Counted from the stretch's first letter, positions 22,600 through 34,693 are shown. The stretch: 64,000 nucleotides of DNA from Dactylis glomerata (GCA_007115705.1 QXEO01000339.1:4808090-4872089); one strand, 5' to 3'. Made by a program: numbers and translations. The notes: generated from the sequence alone by a model not told the origin.

Positions 22600-24293
22600 A
22601 CCCCCCAAGCTTAGACCTCGCTTGTCCCCAAGCGAAAACTAAACTTGGTAAACATGACCACAGGTTTATGGAGTGAAGTGTCGATAATCAAAATACGGAT
22701 AAGAAGCATCACATTTACCAAGGCACAAATTATAATAGACAGCAACTTCCCTTTATAAGATATAGACTTGCAATAGGTAAAAGGGAATCACATGTAAAGA
22801 TGCACAAGGTAAACTATAATTGGCAATGGCAAACCTTAGTTCTTGGTCAAAGAATAAAGAACAAGCTATTCTTTCTTTTGAACGGAGCCTTTTAAAACAG
22901 AGCTAATATAGCAAAGACCATATGCTCAATGAAACAAACTTTTAATATTCAAAGAAAGCTTTCAAAGATATATTCCTTCAGACAAAAGCATTGTACAAAA
23001 TAAGGAAGATAGTAAACATGATTAAATGGATCAACAAATGGATGAGTGAAACATAACAACTCAAATGCTTGCTTGAGACAGAAGGAAATAGGTTGACTCA
23101 ACATAAAAGTAAAAGATAGGCCCTTCGCAGAGGGAAGCAGGGATTAAACATGTGCTAGAGCTTTTCATTTGCAAAACAAAGGTAAAAAGTTATTTTGAGG
23201 GGTGGTTGCTTTTGTCAACGACTAGCAACGGAGTTCTTGATATCTTCCATACTAAACAAGTGAGAGCGGTTCCGAGATGTTTGATTAATTGGCACATTGG
23301 TGCTCTTTTATAGCTTTGCACTCCTCCCCACCTTTTTCCTTTCTCAAACCATGGCTAACCGATTCCATCGGGTGCCGACCAACTTTCACATACCATGGAG
23401 GAGTGCTCTTTTCTTTCTTTTCTTTTTAAGATTATAATGGTCTGACCAGCTCCCTTGCAAAAATTAGTGACGAGCAGATGAAGCTGCCTAGTCGAGGGGT
23501 ACTTAATTTAGTATGGAAGATAACAAACCCATCCACTACGTCCTCATGAGCTAAAAACAGTGGCACAAAATGAGAAGTGTTTGAAGGTTTTTGAAAGGTA
23601 GCACATGAAAATTTACTTGGAATGGCTTGAAATACCATACATAGGAATTTATAGTAGACTCTTTGGAAGTGACTTGGCTTTTGGGAATTGGATGCACGAG
23701 AAGTATTTCCTCTCAGTACAGATTTTTGGCTAGCAAGGCTGGGTAGCAAGCATAAGAGTTGCATGAAACAGACAAACATACATATAATAAGAACAATCAT
23801 GCCAACTCCCTTGAAGGTACAACAATTTTGACTTTAGGAATAACAATGCTTATAAGCCAAACATGAAGGATAAACTGAAGTGATGTAACTACAAGCACTT
23901 CTTTATTCTTTTCTACTCAAACCTCAAGGTAAAGTTGCTACTGACCAAGCTAGGTTTGCCAAAACCAACTAAATTTACTCAAGCTCCCAAAGTGATACCA
24001 ATACCAATCAATAAGATTAGTCATACAAGAGAGATTGCAAACTAACATAAAGTGTGCAGAAAGTAAATGATAAAACTTCTCATTAATATTTTATTACCGC
24101 AACTCACACCAAGGGATACATAGATAACCAACTAAGGAGGATACTTCCAAACTGCAAGCTATTCTATAAGATAACTTCTCTATTCATGATATGACTCTAC
24201 TTGAAAAGTAAATGAGCAAAAGGTAATGATGTGATACCGCGGCACTCCCCCAAGCTTGGAACAAGCCAAGGGGATGCCTATACCGATGACGAG
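22600..24293 (-). other. A1 polypurine tract and 3' non-coding region
   Basis: The tract (minus CTAAGCTTGGGGGGTT, 22600-22615) abuts the LTR. The remaining about 1.7 kb is non-coding and homologous to the AthP tail. Confidence 0.8.
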
Positions 24294-24827
24294 TTACTCC
24301 TTTGGCGGTGGCGGTGGATAATCTTTAATAAGCTTCTCAATCAAACCTTTCAGATCATCAATCTTGTGACTGAGGTTACGAATCATCTCAGAATTGTGCT
24401 CGACATGGTTCATGAACCTGTCAGCAAGAGAATCCCAGCTCTTGGAGTTATTTCCCCATCCTTCCTCATTCTTGGAACTTTCTTTTCCTGCACTGTTAGT
24501 ACGATCTATATCCCAACCAGATGGTAATCGCGACCTAGGCACCCTTTGAAACTGATGTTCATGTATTAGAGTATGAAAAGGATTGTTGCCTGACGGAGAT
24601 GTCCGTGGAGCTAAGGTGTGACACGGCACACCCCCTCCGGTCCTTATGCGTGCACTCTTCTTGAACTTGTCATGATCTGTCACCACCCCTATGTTGGCAA
24701 TCATGGTGTTTGGCCTTGAACTTTGATCTTCCTCCTCGTTTTCACTTTCAACCTCTTCTTTCAGCCGAAAGTCTTTGGTGTCATCTTCCAGAGGTGTCTT
24801 CTCCTTGTCATCGCTTGAAGAGGCCAT
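24294..24827 (-). CDS. A1 third ORF: charged protein of unknown function, intact
   Basis: The start is the ATG at 24827 (MASSSDDKEKTPLEDD), matching AthP; the ORF is open to its stop, about 177 residues. An acidic stretch (residues 8-45) is followed by NPFHTLIHEHQFQRVP in the middle and a heptad-like C-terminus (MIRNLSHKIDDLKGLIEKLI) ending in a proline run. It is soluble-looking, without membrane segments. It follows integrase by about 340 bp and is preceded by its own palindrome-TATA module. It is the only fully open frame in A1, although gag and pol are broken. I do not recognise a characterised family. Confidence 0.75.
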   Translation of the reverse strand: MASSSDDKEKTPLEDDTKDFRLKEEVESENEEEDQSSRPNTMIANIGVVTDHDKFKKSARIRTGGGVPCHTLAPRTSPSGNNPFHTLIHEHQFQRVPRSRLPSGWDIDRTNSAGKESSKNEEGWGNNSKSWDSLADRFMNHVEHNSEMIRNLSHKIDDLKGLIEKLIKDYPPPPPKE

Positions 24828-24920
24828 GGCTCCCCCAAGCTTAAGATCAACTCCTGACAGAAACAGCTCGAAACAAAACACGACCAGAAAATAATATACA
24901 GACCTCGGGGACTCTGGGGG

Positions 24921-25053
24921 GTTAAATAGGTGAAAATTATACATCGGAACGAAGTCACAGGAGGAAACCGGGACGGAAACGAGTTCCGGGGTGCTCTCAC
25001 ACCTGGGTGGCGCGACCAGGGGTGGGCCCGCGCCACCTATGTGTGAGAAGCAC
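24921..25053 (-). promoter_or_regulatory. Palindrome P7 plus TATA-like box upstream of the A1 third ORF
   Basis: The palindrome (24991-25053; CTCACACC...GGTGGCGCG / CGCGCCACC...GTGTGAG) is followed on the minus strand by TATTTAAC (24928-24921), about 95 bp before the ATG. The spacing equals that in AthP. Confidence 0.5.
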
Positions 25054-25165
25054 ACGGACTCCTTTTCCTGCCCGTTTTTGTCTCGTGATTTTTCATTTAT
25101 AGTAAAAACAGCAAAAATATTAAAGAAAGAGCTTTTCGCGAAACTTCGCTGACTAGAACTGTTAC

Positions 25166-28100
25166 CTATTCAAAAACGAACTCTGCAGGTACCTGCAATT
25201 TGTCTTGGATGAATTCTTCTGGAGAAACTGTTTCAATAACATCAACATCTTCATTATAAGAATCTCCAGAAATATAATGTTTGAGTCTTTGACCATTCAC
25301 CACTTGTGTAGAGTCATCCTTTAATGAAGCAATCTTAATAGCACCTAAGCGGTACACTTCCACAATAACATAAGGTCCTTCCCATTTAGAAAGTAATTTT
25401 CCTGCAAAAAATCTGAGACGAGACCTATACAATAGAACTTTCTCTCCAACATGAAACTCTCTCTTAAGAATTCTCTTATCATGCCATTGCTTGACTTTCT
25501 CTTTAAAAAGCCTGGCATTCTCATACGCTTCGTTTCTCCACTCATCTAGAGAACTCAAATCTAATAACCTTTTCTTACCAGCTAGTTTAAAATCTCTATT
25601 AAGCTCTCTCACTGCCCAAAAAGCTTTGTGTTCTAATTCTAAAGGCAAGTGACACGCTTTTCCGTAAACCATCTTATAAGGAGACATACCCATGGGGTTC
25701 TTATAAGCAGTTCTATAAGCCCATAAAGCATCGTTTAACTTACTAGCCCAATTTTTCCTAGATCTATTGACAGTCTTCTGTAAGATAGACTTGATTTCCC
25801 TATTTGAAAGCTCTACCTGCCCACTAGTTTGGGGATGATAAGCTGAAGCAATTCTATGATTAACATCATACTTAGCAAGAGTTTTTCTAAAACCACCGTG
25901 AATAAAATGAGAACCTCCGTCAGTCATAAGATATCTAGGCACACCAAACCTAGGAAAAATAACATCCTTAAGCATTTTTAACGAGGTCTCACCATCGGCA
26001 CTCTTTGTAGGTATGGCTTCTACCCATTTAGTAACATAATCAACAACAACAAGTATATGGGTATAGCCTTTTGAAGGAGGAAAAGGACCCATAAAGTCAA
26101 ATCCCCAACAATCAAATGGTTCAATAACAAGAGTGTAACTCATAGGCATTTCATTGCGTCTAGAAATATTACCAACTCTTTGACATTCATCGCAAGATAA
26201 AACATACCTTCTAGCATCTTTAAAAAGGGTTGGCCAATAAAAACCTGATTGTAGAACCTTTTGCGCGGTTCTATCTCCAGCATGATGCCCTCCATAAGCA
26301 CTACTATGGCATTTTCTTAATATCTCTTGTTGCTCATATTCCGGTACACATCTTCGCATAATACGATCAACTCCTTCTTTATATAAGTGTGGGTCATCCC
26401 AAAAGTAATGCCTCAAATCATAGAAGAATTTTCTTCTTTGCTGAGCTGTAAAAGTTGGAGGCAAATACTTGGAAACAATAAAGTTAGCATAATCAGCATA
26501 CCAAGGAAGGTCTCGTGAGGTTACATTTATTGCAGCCAACTGTTCATTTGGAAAACTATCATTAACAGGAATAGGATCAAAAGAAATGTTTTCCAATCTA
26601 GACAAGTTGTCAGCCACAGGATTTTCAGCACCTTTCCTATCTACGATATGCAAATCAAATTCTTGTAAAAGCAACACCCATCTAATAAGTCTAGGCTTAG
26701 CATCCTTCTTAGTCATAAGATATCTAATAGCAGCATGATCAGTATGAATAGTAACTTTAGAATCAACAATGTAAGATCTAAACTTATCACATGCAAAAAC
26801 AATAGCAAGAAACTCTTTCTCAGTAGTAGCATAATTCTTCTGAGCAGCATCAAGAGTCTTACTAGCATAATGAATAACATTCAACTTATTATCCACTCGC
26901 TGTCCAAGAACAGCACCAACAGCAAAATCACTAGCATCACACATAATTTCAAAAGGTAAATTCCAATCAGGTGGTTGAACAATAGGAGCAGTAGTTAAGG
27001 CCTTCTTAAGAGTTTCAAAAGCTTCCTTACAATCATCATCAAAGACAAATGGTACATCCTTTTGAAGAAGATTAGTAAGAGGCTTTGAAATCTTAGAGAA
27101 ATCTTTAATAAACCTCCTATAGAAACCAGCATGACCAAGAATACTACGAATACCTTTAACATCTCTGGGACAGGGCATTTTCTCAATTGCCTCCACTTTT
27201 GCTCTGTCAACTTCAATACCTCTTTCAGAAATTTTATGTCCAAGGACAATTCCTTCATTCACCATAAAGTGGCATTTCTCCCAATTAAGAACAATGTTAG
27301 TTTCTTCGCACCTCTGCAAAACTTTATCAAGGTTGTGCAAACAATTATCAAAAGAAGTTCCATAGACGGAGAAATCGTCCATGAAGACCTCCACAATTTC
27401 TTCATAAAAGCCATGAAAAATAGCAGACATGCATCTTTGAAAAGTAGCAGGGGCATTGCATAACCAAACGGCATACGTCTATAAGCATAGGTTCCATAAG
27501 GACAAGTAAAAGTGGTTTTCTCTTGATCTTCCTTTTTAACAGCAATTTGAGAAAAACCAGAATAACCATCAAGGAAACAAAAATGAGTCTTCTTAGACAA
27601 CCTTTCTAACATCTGATCTATAAACGGTAAAGGATAATGATCTTTCTTAGTAACTTTGTTTACCTTCCTATAATCAATGCACATCCTATAACCAACTACT
27701 ACCCTTTGAGGAATAAGCTCGTTATTCTCATTTGGCACAACAGTCATACCTCCTTTCTTAGGAACATAATGAACAGGACTAACCCATCTACTATCAGCAA
27801 TAGGATAAATAATACCAGCATCAAGGAGTTTTAATACCTCATTTCTTACCACATCCTTCATCTTGGGAATTAGGCGGTGTTGATGCTCCACGACTGGCTT
27901 TGCGTCTTTCTCCATATTAATGGCATGCTGACATAAAGTGGGAGAAATCCCTTTTAAATCATCAAGAGTATATCCCATAGCTCCTCGGTGTTTCCTCAAT
28001 ATCTCCAATAATCTTTCTTCTTCCTTTCCAGAAAGTTTAGAGCTAATAATAACATGATATATCTTCTTATCATCTATATAAGCATATTTAAGATTATCAG

Positions 28101-28805
28101 GCAAAGGCTTTAATTCAAAAACATGATCTTCTTTAGGCGGCAAAGTGGTACCAAGATCCTCCACAGGTAGATTATGCTTGATTAATGGTGGTTGACGAAG
28201 AAGAATATCGTCAATCTCTTCTCTTTCCTTACTGAAAACATCACTTTCATGATCTTCCATGAATTGCTGCAAGGCATTATTAGGAGCAAGCGCAATAGAA
28301 GCAAGCTGTTCAACTCGAAAATTTTCATTAGGCGTGTCATTTTCATAAGAAGTCTTAGCAAACTTGGAAAAATTAAACTCATAAGACTCTCCATTAAACT
28401 TAGTAAAAATTTTCTCCTTCTTACAATCTATCACGGTGCAACAAGTGTTCAAAAATGGTCTACCAAAAATAATAGGACAAGTTTTACTAGCCTCCTTACC
28501 AAGTACTAGAAAATCAGTAGGGTATTTAGTCTTACCGCAAAGAACTTCCACATCTCGAACAATACCAAGAGGCCAAACAGTCTCTCTATTAGCAAGCTGA
28601 ACAACCACATCAATATCTTCAAGTTCACAAGCGCCAATCTCATGCATAATTTCTTTGTAAAGCTCTAAAGGAATAGCACTTGCACTAGCACCAATATCAC
28701 ATAAACCATAATAGCAATGATCTCCAATCCTGACAGAAATAACAGGAATACTTGTTTTCCTATGCTTTTTAGGATGTGAGAGAATGTTAGAAGCATCTTC
28801 ACAAA
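25166..28805 (-). pseudogene. A1 protease-RT-RNase H-integrase, one frameshift in RT
   Basis: From the N-terminus: protease second half (IIFGRPFLNTCCTVID), RT with VGYRMCIDYRKVN and catalytic FMDDFS, RNase H (MCDASDFAVGAVLG, TDHAAIRYL), integrase zinc site (CHSSAYGGHHAGDRT, SCDECQRVG), then the catalytic triad Asp in FDFMGPF, Asp in LMTDGGSHF and Glu in GQVELSNRE. The RT fingers/palm frame breaks at about 27460-27464, where one T seems lost after MPFG; the downstream part (27430-25166) is a 754-residue open frame. A second one-base loss near 28805 separates it from gag. Integrase looks complete. Confidence 0.9.
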
Positions 28806-29888
28806 AAGAATATATTCATCCCCTACATCTTTAGTAACAAGATCCTTCAATATAGCTACAGGAGACTTAATAGTAATTTGCTCATCAGGCTCTGCAGCTT
28901 TCTTAGTGCTTTTATTAGACACACTTACCAAAGTAGAATACTTTTTTACCTTAGCAGGGAAAGATGTCTTCTCAAAATAAGGTTCAGGCACAATGCTATC
29001 AACAGTACAAACTTCCGTAGCTGCAGCAGGTATATGACTAATAGAATCTTTATAAGGCGCATGATATTTGTCCCAATCTTTCTTTGGAACATCAAGATAA
29101 GAGGCGAAGGCCTTAAGACAATTAGCAAGTATTTATGAATCAAGACCATAAGCAGTGCTAACACTATGAAAGTCATCGGTTCCCATAAAAGATTTAATGC
29201 ATTCATAATCATAGTTTATACCTGACTTCCTACCTTTGTCGTTTTCCCAACCTTCAGCATTCTCTTGTATACGGTCAAGAAGTTTCCACTTAGCATCTTC
29301 TTTCATATGAGTAAATGATCCAAAGCAAGAAGCATCCAAATAATCCTTATCAGGAAGAGTAAGCCGCGCATAAAAATTATCAATAACAATATTATTGGGG
29401 AGCTCATGAATGGGGCATTTGAGCATTAGTAACTTCAATCTCCCCCACGCTTGGGCAATACTTTCGCCATCATGAGGCCAAAAATTATATATCCGATTAC
29501 GATCTTTATGAATTTCACTTGGAGGATAAAACTTGGAATAAAAGAGAGGTACAATATCCTCCCATGCCATAGATGGACCATCTTGGAGTAGTCGATACCA
29601 CTCTTCAGCTCTGCCTTTCAATGATAAAGAGAATAATTTCTTCTTGACCTGGCTTGGTGAAATACCTGCACATCTGAACAACTCGCATAATTCATGTATA
29701 AATAATAAGTGATCACCCGGATGGACAGTTCCATCTCCTGAATAGCAGTTATCCATAATACGCCCAACAATTTTCATAGGTATTTTAAAAGGATCAATTT
29801 CAGCAGGTGGTGGCGGTGGTGGTTCATCCACATGTGCAGCAGTAGTAGAAGTGTTTCCAAATAGGAAACCAAATGGAGAGTTCTCCAT
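28806..29888 (-). pseudogene. A1 gag with one in-frame stop
   Basis: The start is taken at the ATG at 29888 (MENSPFGFLFGN), about 90 bp after the primer site. The gag core contains KLFSLSLKGRAEEWYRLL, AWEDIVPLFYSKFYP and AWGRLKLLMLKCPIHELP. A TAA at 29133 interrupts an otherwise continuous frame that runs on to about 28807, where a T-run has lost one base just upstream of the protease. Gag forms the particle shell. Confidence 0.85.
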
Positions 29889-29979
29889 AGCAGAATAAAA
29901 TAAAAATAAAAGACAAAATAAAAACAATACTCACATCGACGGTTACCTTTACCAATTCCACTCTTCAATAGCGCTACAC

Positions 29980-29997
29980 TCCCCGGCAACGGCGCCA
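29980..29997 (-). other. A1 primer-binding site (tRNA-Asp type)
   Basis: The minus strand reads TGGCGCCGTTGCCGGGGA, 11 bases after the LTR end. Confidence 0.9.
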
Positions 29998-30008
29998 GAA
30001 AATAGTCT

Positions 30009-31518
30009 TGATGACCCACAAGTATAGGGGGTGTATCGTAGTACTTTCGATAAATAAGAGTGTCGAACCCAACGAGGAGCAGAAGGTGTTGATGAGTGGT
30101 TTTGATCAAGGATTCACTGTAAATACTAGCAAACAGGTTTTCAGGGGTAATTGGCAATATGAGTAAATAAAGTGCGAGTAAATAAAAGACAGTAGTAACA
30201 ATTGCAGCAAGTGGCCCAATCCTTTCTTCAGCAAAAGGACAAGCCGGTTGTGTAACTTATAATAACCAAACGTTCTCGAGGACACACGGGAGTTTCTGTC
30301 AAGAGCTTTCGCTTCATAAAGCCAATAGTCTTTATTGGTTTGATAGGTGTTATGGGGGTGAACCTGTGCTAGCGCACTACCCTTACTAGGATAAATACAC
30401 ACTTGTGATTATACCCTCCTGCAAGCATCCACAAATACAAGAAAGTAATTAAGATAAATCTAACCACAGCCTTAAACTCTAAGATCCTACGCTCCCTGGT
30501 GCAATGGTTTCCCAACGGAGGTTTAGGTTTCTATCACTCTAGCAACCCTACAATTGGTAGCCAAATACGCAATGCATCTCACTAGGCCCATAAATGGTGA
30601 AGTATCATGTAGTCGACGTTCACATGACACCACTAGTGAAATAGCACCACAATAATATCAAACCATTAAATATTTCTCAACAATAATTCACTACTAACAT
30701 CTTGACTTCTCCCATGTCCTCAAGAACTAAACGAACTACTCACAAGACATCATATGGATCATGATCAGAGGTGAAATAATGGTAAATAACAATCTGAACA
30801 TAAACCTTAATTCAACGGTTCCACTCAATAGCATCAACTACAAGAGTAATCAACACCGGGAAAGTTTCCCCTAAGAATATAACAAGATCCAACTCAAGAT
30901 GTTACAGTGGGATGGCGTGGTGATGGTGGAGATGATGGTGCTGGTGATGGAGATGATGATGATGATCCCGATAAAGTCTGGTGCGATGGTGATGACGATG
31001 GCGACGATCTCCCCTCTTCGGGAAGGAATTTCCCCGGCAGATTTCTCCCTGCCAGAGAGCTTTTCTCTCTCTGGTGTTCTCCGCCCCGCAGAGGCAGCTG
31101 TGTCTAACTCTGAGCCCCCCCTTGACTTAGGTTTTCGGGGACGATGAAGTACGCGAAGGGGCGAGACCAGAAGTGGGTCAGGGTGACCTCACACAGGGCT
31201 GGCGCGGCCAGGGGTCAGGCTACGCCACCCTGGCGTGAGGGCCCCTCCTGGCTCCTCTCGACTCCTCCTTCTGGCTTCCTGAGTCTTCTGGGAAAATATA
31301 ATTTCCTGGTATTTTTCTGGAATTTTCCTGATCTTCAAAATATGGTCCCTTGATGGTCCTTTTTCTAGCAGAATCCTGACTCCGGCAACAAATCCTCCGA
31401 TGATCATCAAACATGTGGAAACAAAGGAAATAACATAAGTATCAACTCTAAATATGAAATATATCAATGAATAACAATAAATTATGATACAAAATAGTGA
31501 TACAAAATGGACGTATCA
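30009..31518 (-). repeat. A1 5' LTR
   Basis: 1510 bp, matching 21094-22599. Minus strand TGATACGTCC...GGGTCATCA. It holds palindrome P8 (31186-31242). Confidence 0.95.
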
Positions 31519-33003
31519 AGGACTTAAAGCAAGCTTTTGCAAGAACAAAATTACTTCAGAGATATTGCAACCATCAACATCAAAATCATTAAAGGTAGTA
31601 GAGCTATTGTCTCCCATACTCCGAAAAATTTCACCACTTTTTGTAGAAAAAGTTTTTGAAGTTTTAGGCTTTTTCGCACAAGGAGTAGGAGTTTTCTCTA
31701 CACCAATCAAAGTAAGAGGATTGCTAGCATTAGAAACAACATAACTAGTGGTGGTAATAGTACAAACCTTCATATTTCTAGCCATCTCATCTTCTATTTC
31801 CCACCTAGCATGCAATTCTGCCAACATCCTAACATTTTCATCAATTCTAACCTGGATGGCATTCAAAGTCTTGCTTTCTTTCACATCATGAGGTAAAACT
31901 TTTAGTTTCAGACGTTCAACATCAAGAGCAAGGCTATCAACTTTAGAAGCAAGAACATCAATTTTACCCAACTTTTCCTCAACAGACTTATTAAAAGTAG
32001 TTTGTTTACTAATGAAGTCCTTGAGCATGACTTCAAGCTCAGAGGGCGCGCCCCTAGTGTTGTTGGAGGAATTACCATAAGAGTTGCCATAACCATTACC
32101 ATTGGTAGAAGGATACGACCTATAATTGTTGCTAGCAAAATTGTTCCTATAAGCACTGTTGTTGAAATTATTATTTCTAATGAAGTTTATATCAACATGC
32201 TCTTCTTGAGCAACCAAAGAGGCCAACGGAACATTATTAGGATCAACATGAGCTCTATCATTAACAAGCATAGCCATAATAGTATCAATCTTATCACTCA
32301 AGGAAGAGGTTTCTTCAACATAATTTACCTTCTTACCTTGTGGAGCTCTCTCGGTGTGCCACTCGGAATAATTTACCATCATATTATCAAGAAGCTTTGT
32401 TGCGGCGCCCAAGGTGATGGACATAAACGTACGTCTAGCAGCTGAATCCAATAGATTTCTTGAAGAAAAATTTAGTCCTGCATAAAAGGTTTGGATAATC
32501 ATCCAAGTAGTCAGTCCATGAGTGGGACAATTCTTTATCAAATATTTCATTCTTTCCCAAGCTTGAGCATCATGTTCATTATCAAACTGTCTAAACTTCA
32601 TAATATCACTTCTCAAAGCTATAATCTTAGCAGGAGGATAATATTTTCCAATAAAAGCATCCTTACACTTAACCCAAGAATCAATACTATTTCTAGGCAA
32701 AGATAGCAACCAATCCTTAGCTCTTCCTTTTAAAGAGAAAGGAAACAACTTAAGCTTAATAATATCACCATCTACATCCTTGTACTTTTGCATCTCACAT
32801 AGCTCAACAAAATTGTTGAGATGAGCTACAGCATCATCAGTACTAGCACCAGAAAATTGCTCTTTCATAACAAGATTCAACAAAGCAGGTTTAATCTTAT
32901 AAAAATTTGCCTCAGGAGCAGGTGGCGCAATAGGAGTGCAGATAAAATCATTGTTGTTGGTGCTAGTAAAATCACACAACTTGGTGTTCTCAGGAGTACC
33001 CAT
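31519..33003 (-). CDS. O1 gag (N-terminal part of gag-protease), open
   Basis: The start is the ATG at 33003 (MGTPENTKLCDF). The gag core is clear: FPFSLKGRAKDWLLSLP, CKDAFIGKYYPPAKI and AWERMKYLIKNCPTHGL. Next comes an Asn/Gly/Tyr-rich stretch (residues about 285-330) and a coiled-coil-like region (KLGKIDVLASKVDSLALDVERL). The frame stays open to the A1 insertion and continues in the protease piece at 21093. Despite about 10% LTR divergence there is no stop in about 690 residues, unlike gag of A1 and M1. Confidence 0.85.
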
Positions 33004-33164
33004 TCGAGCAAAACTAAAAGAAGACAAGCAAATATAACAACTATAAAGAAACTATTTTTTTTTGTATTTTTGATAAAAATATGCAAGCAAGAATAAAATA
33101 AAGCAAAACAATAACAAAGTAAAAGATTGGAAGCGAGAGACTCCCCTTGCAGAAATCCTCTTTC

Positions 33165-33182
33165 TCCCACGCAACGGCGCCA
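33165..33182 (-). other. O1 primer-binding site (variant Asp type)
   Basis: The minus strand reads TGGCGCCGTTGCGTGGGA, two bases off the A1 site, 11 bases after the LTR end. Confidence 0.75.
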
Positions 33183-33193
33183 GAAAAATTGCT

Positions 33194-33784
33194 TGATGGT
33201 GTGTAGTTGACCGCCCATTTGGGAACCCCAAGAGGAAGGTATGATGAGCACAACAACAAGTCTTCCCTCAGTATGAAACCAAGGTTTATTGAACTAGTAG
33301 GAGAAAGAGCCAACTTCTGAAGGTTGATGCTCGCTAGCTTGGCGACAGCTCCAGACAATTTATATATGGCGCCTTATCTGGGGTGTAGCTTTGCACCAGC
33401 AGCAACGTGGAACCTGCACACAACACAACCAAAGTACTTTGCCCCAACTTACAGTGAGGTTGTTAATCTCACTGGTTTGCTGTAAACAAAGGAGTAAACA
33501 TATCATGTGGTAAAAGATAGTATTTTGCAAGAATGTAAATAATGCAAGTAAATAGTAAACGGTCATAAGAATGTAAAAGAATGGACCGGGGTCCACAGTT
33601 CACTAGAGGTGTCTCTCCATAAGATAAATAACATGCCGGGTAAACAAATTACAGTTGGGAAATTGATAGAATAAAGAAAGCATACAAATGTCATGAGGAT
33701 CACTATGAGATTCACTTGGGCATTATAGCATAATACATAGATCGTAATCCAACTGCATCTATGACTAATAATCCACCCGTCGGA
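33194..33784 (-). repeat. O1 5' LTR, partial
   Basis: It matches 12300-12734 plus 16439-16604. The remaining about 1 kb of the LTR is displaced by T1 and is not seen in the window. Confidence 0.85.
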
Positions 33785-34313
33785 TGTCGTGGTTTCACCA
33801 ACAGATCTGCCATAGGGGTAGGTGTATGGCGGTTTGTGGAAGGGGGTGAACATGGTAGAGCGATCCGGGATGGTGGTAGCACGAGTTTACCCAGCTTCAG
33901 ATCTCGCAACGGTGGCGAGACCCTACGTGCTGCTATAATTCACTATATGGCAACAAGTGCTCGGTTACAATGATGAGGTTGGCTGTCTTGCTATGCGATT
34001 GGCCATATCTAAGTCTCGGTGCCTCAAAGGCTCCTCCACGCCGGCTTATAAAGGCGCCTGGCGTGGGCATCACGATGGTACCGGAGCGGATACAATATGG
34101 AGTCCTAGACTAAGTCCTATACGTGTACTACAAGGCAACCCGCCATGGGCCTGTCTGCGGATCCGCCATAAGCTCCTGCGTCCAGTATCCGCCATGGGCT
34201 TTCCAGCAACTGGGCCGCCCGGTAGGCAATCCGCCATACCACCTCCATGGGCCACCCTGGCTTGCCGGTTTAGGACTACGTTGCTGGTATACCCATTTGG
34301 TATATCCCCAACA
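33785..34313 (-). repeat. T1 3' LTR (529 bp)
   Basis: On the minus strand it starts TGTTGGGGATATACC at 34313 and ends ...ACCACGACA at 33785. The word ATCCGCCAT or its complement recurs here. The plus-strand ORFs inside it are accidental. Confidence 0.7.
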
Positions 34314-34326
34314 GTAGCCCCCGTGG
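34314..34326 (-). other. T1 polypurine tract
   Basis: Minus strand CCACGGGGGCTAC abuts the LTR start TGTTGGGG. Its complement, AGTAGCCCCCGAG, recurs in the antisense gene (see 39951-40225). Confidence 0.65.
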
Positions 34327-34693
34327 AAAATCAAGATCGCCACCTTCATCTGCTATGCTTAGTTTTTGGTGAAGTCCATCAGCCATAGCTCGTCTTCTTT
34401 TTGCGCCTGGATGGCGGCTCTTGGCATTCCTCCTTTCTTCATGTCTCAATCCGCTGTAAATAGCGGATTGCGAGACGTAGTTTCAGCTGAGCGAGATTTT
34501 TGGGATCCGTTGGATCTTACCACAAAATCCGTCGTAACTTTTGCCACGTAGTTCCTTCTAGGATAAGATTCGTGGTATAAGCACTGTTGGTAAAGATTAC
34601 CATTTTACCCTTGGACACGTGTCATTGATCTAGGGTTTGCGAGATTGGGATGAATGGTTCAGATGGCGGGCACGAATCTCGAGGCTCGGGGCC

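Larger units (their letters stand above)
21094..31518 (-). mobile_element. A1: complete Athila-like retrotransposon (10.4 kb)
   Basis: The LTRs are 1506 and 1510 bp, and target-site duplications AGGAC flank both ends (21089-21093, 31519-31523). On the minus strand: LTR, Asp primer site, gag, protease-RT-RNase H-integrase, palindrome/TATA, third ORF, long non-coding tail, polypurine tract, LTR. Six differences in the first 235 bp of the LTRs (about 2.5%) indicate a fairly recent insertion. One nonsense and two one-base frameshifts break the polyprotein. Confidence 0.95.
12300..33784 (-). mobile_element. O1: Athila-like gag-protease element, heavily interrupted
   Basis: On the minus strand: partial 5' LTR (33784-33194), primer site, gag (33003-31519), the A1 insertion, protease (21093-20519), 2.9 kb non-coding, and 3' LTR (17622-12300) containing Helitron H2. 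It has no RT or integrase, so it would need enzymes from a relative. Over the first 110 bp the two LTRs differ at about 11 sites, older than A1, which inserted into it. T1 interrupts the 5' LTR at 33785. Confidence 0.85.

Noticed and set aside
24960..25050. N-terminal extension of the A1 third ORF to 25055
   Set aside because: The extension reads through the palindrome and TATA-like box, and AthP shares only the later ATG.
33957..34388. Plus-strand 143-aa ORF
   Set aside because: It lies over the T1 LTR and polypurine tract; Pro/Arg-rich composition reflects the repeated CCGCCAT words.
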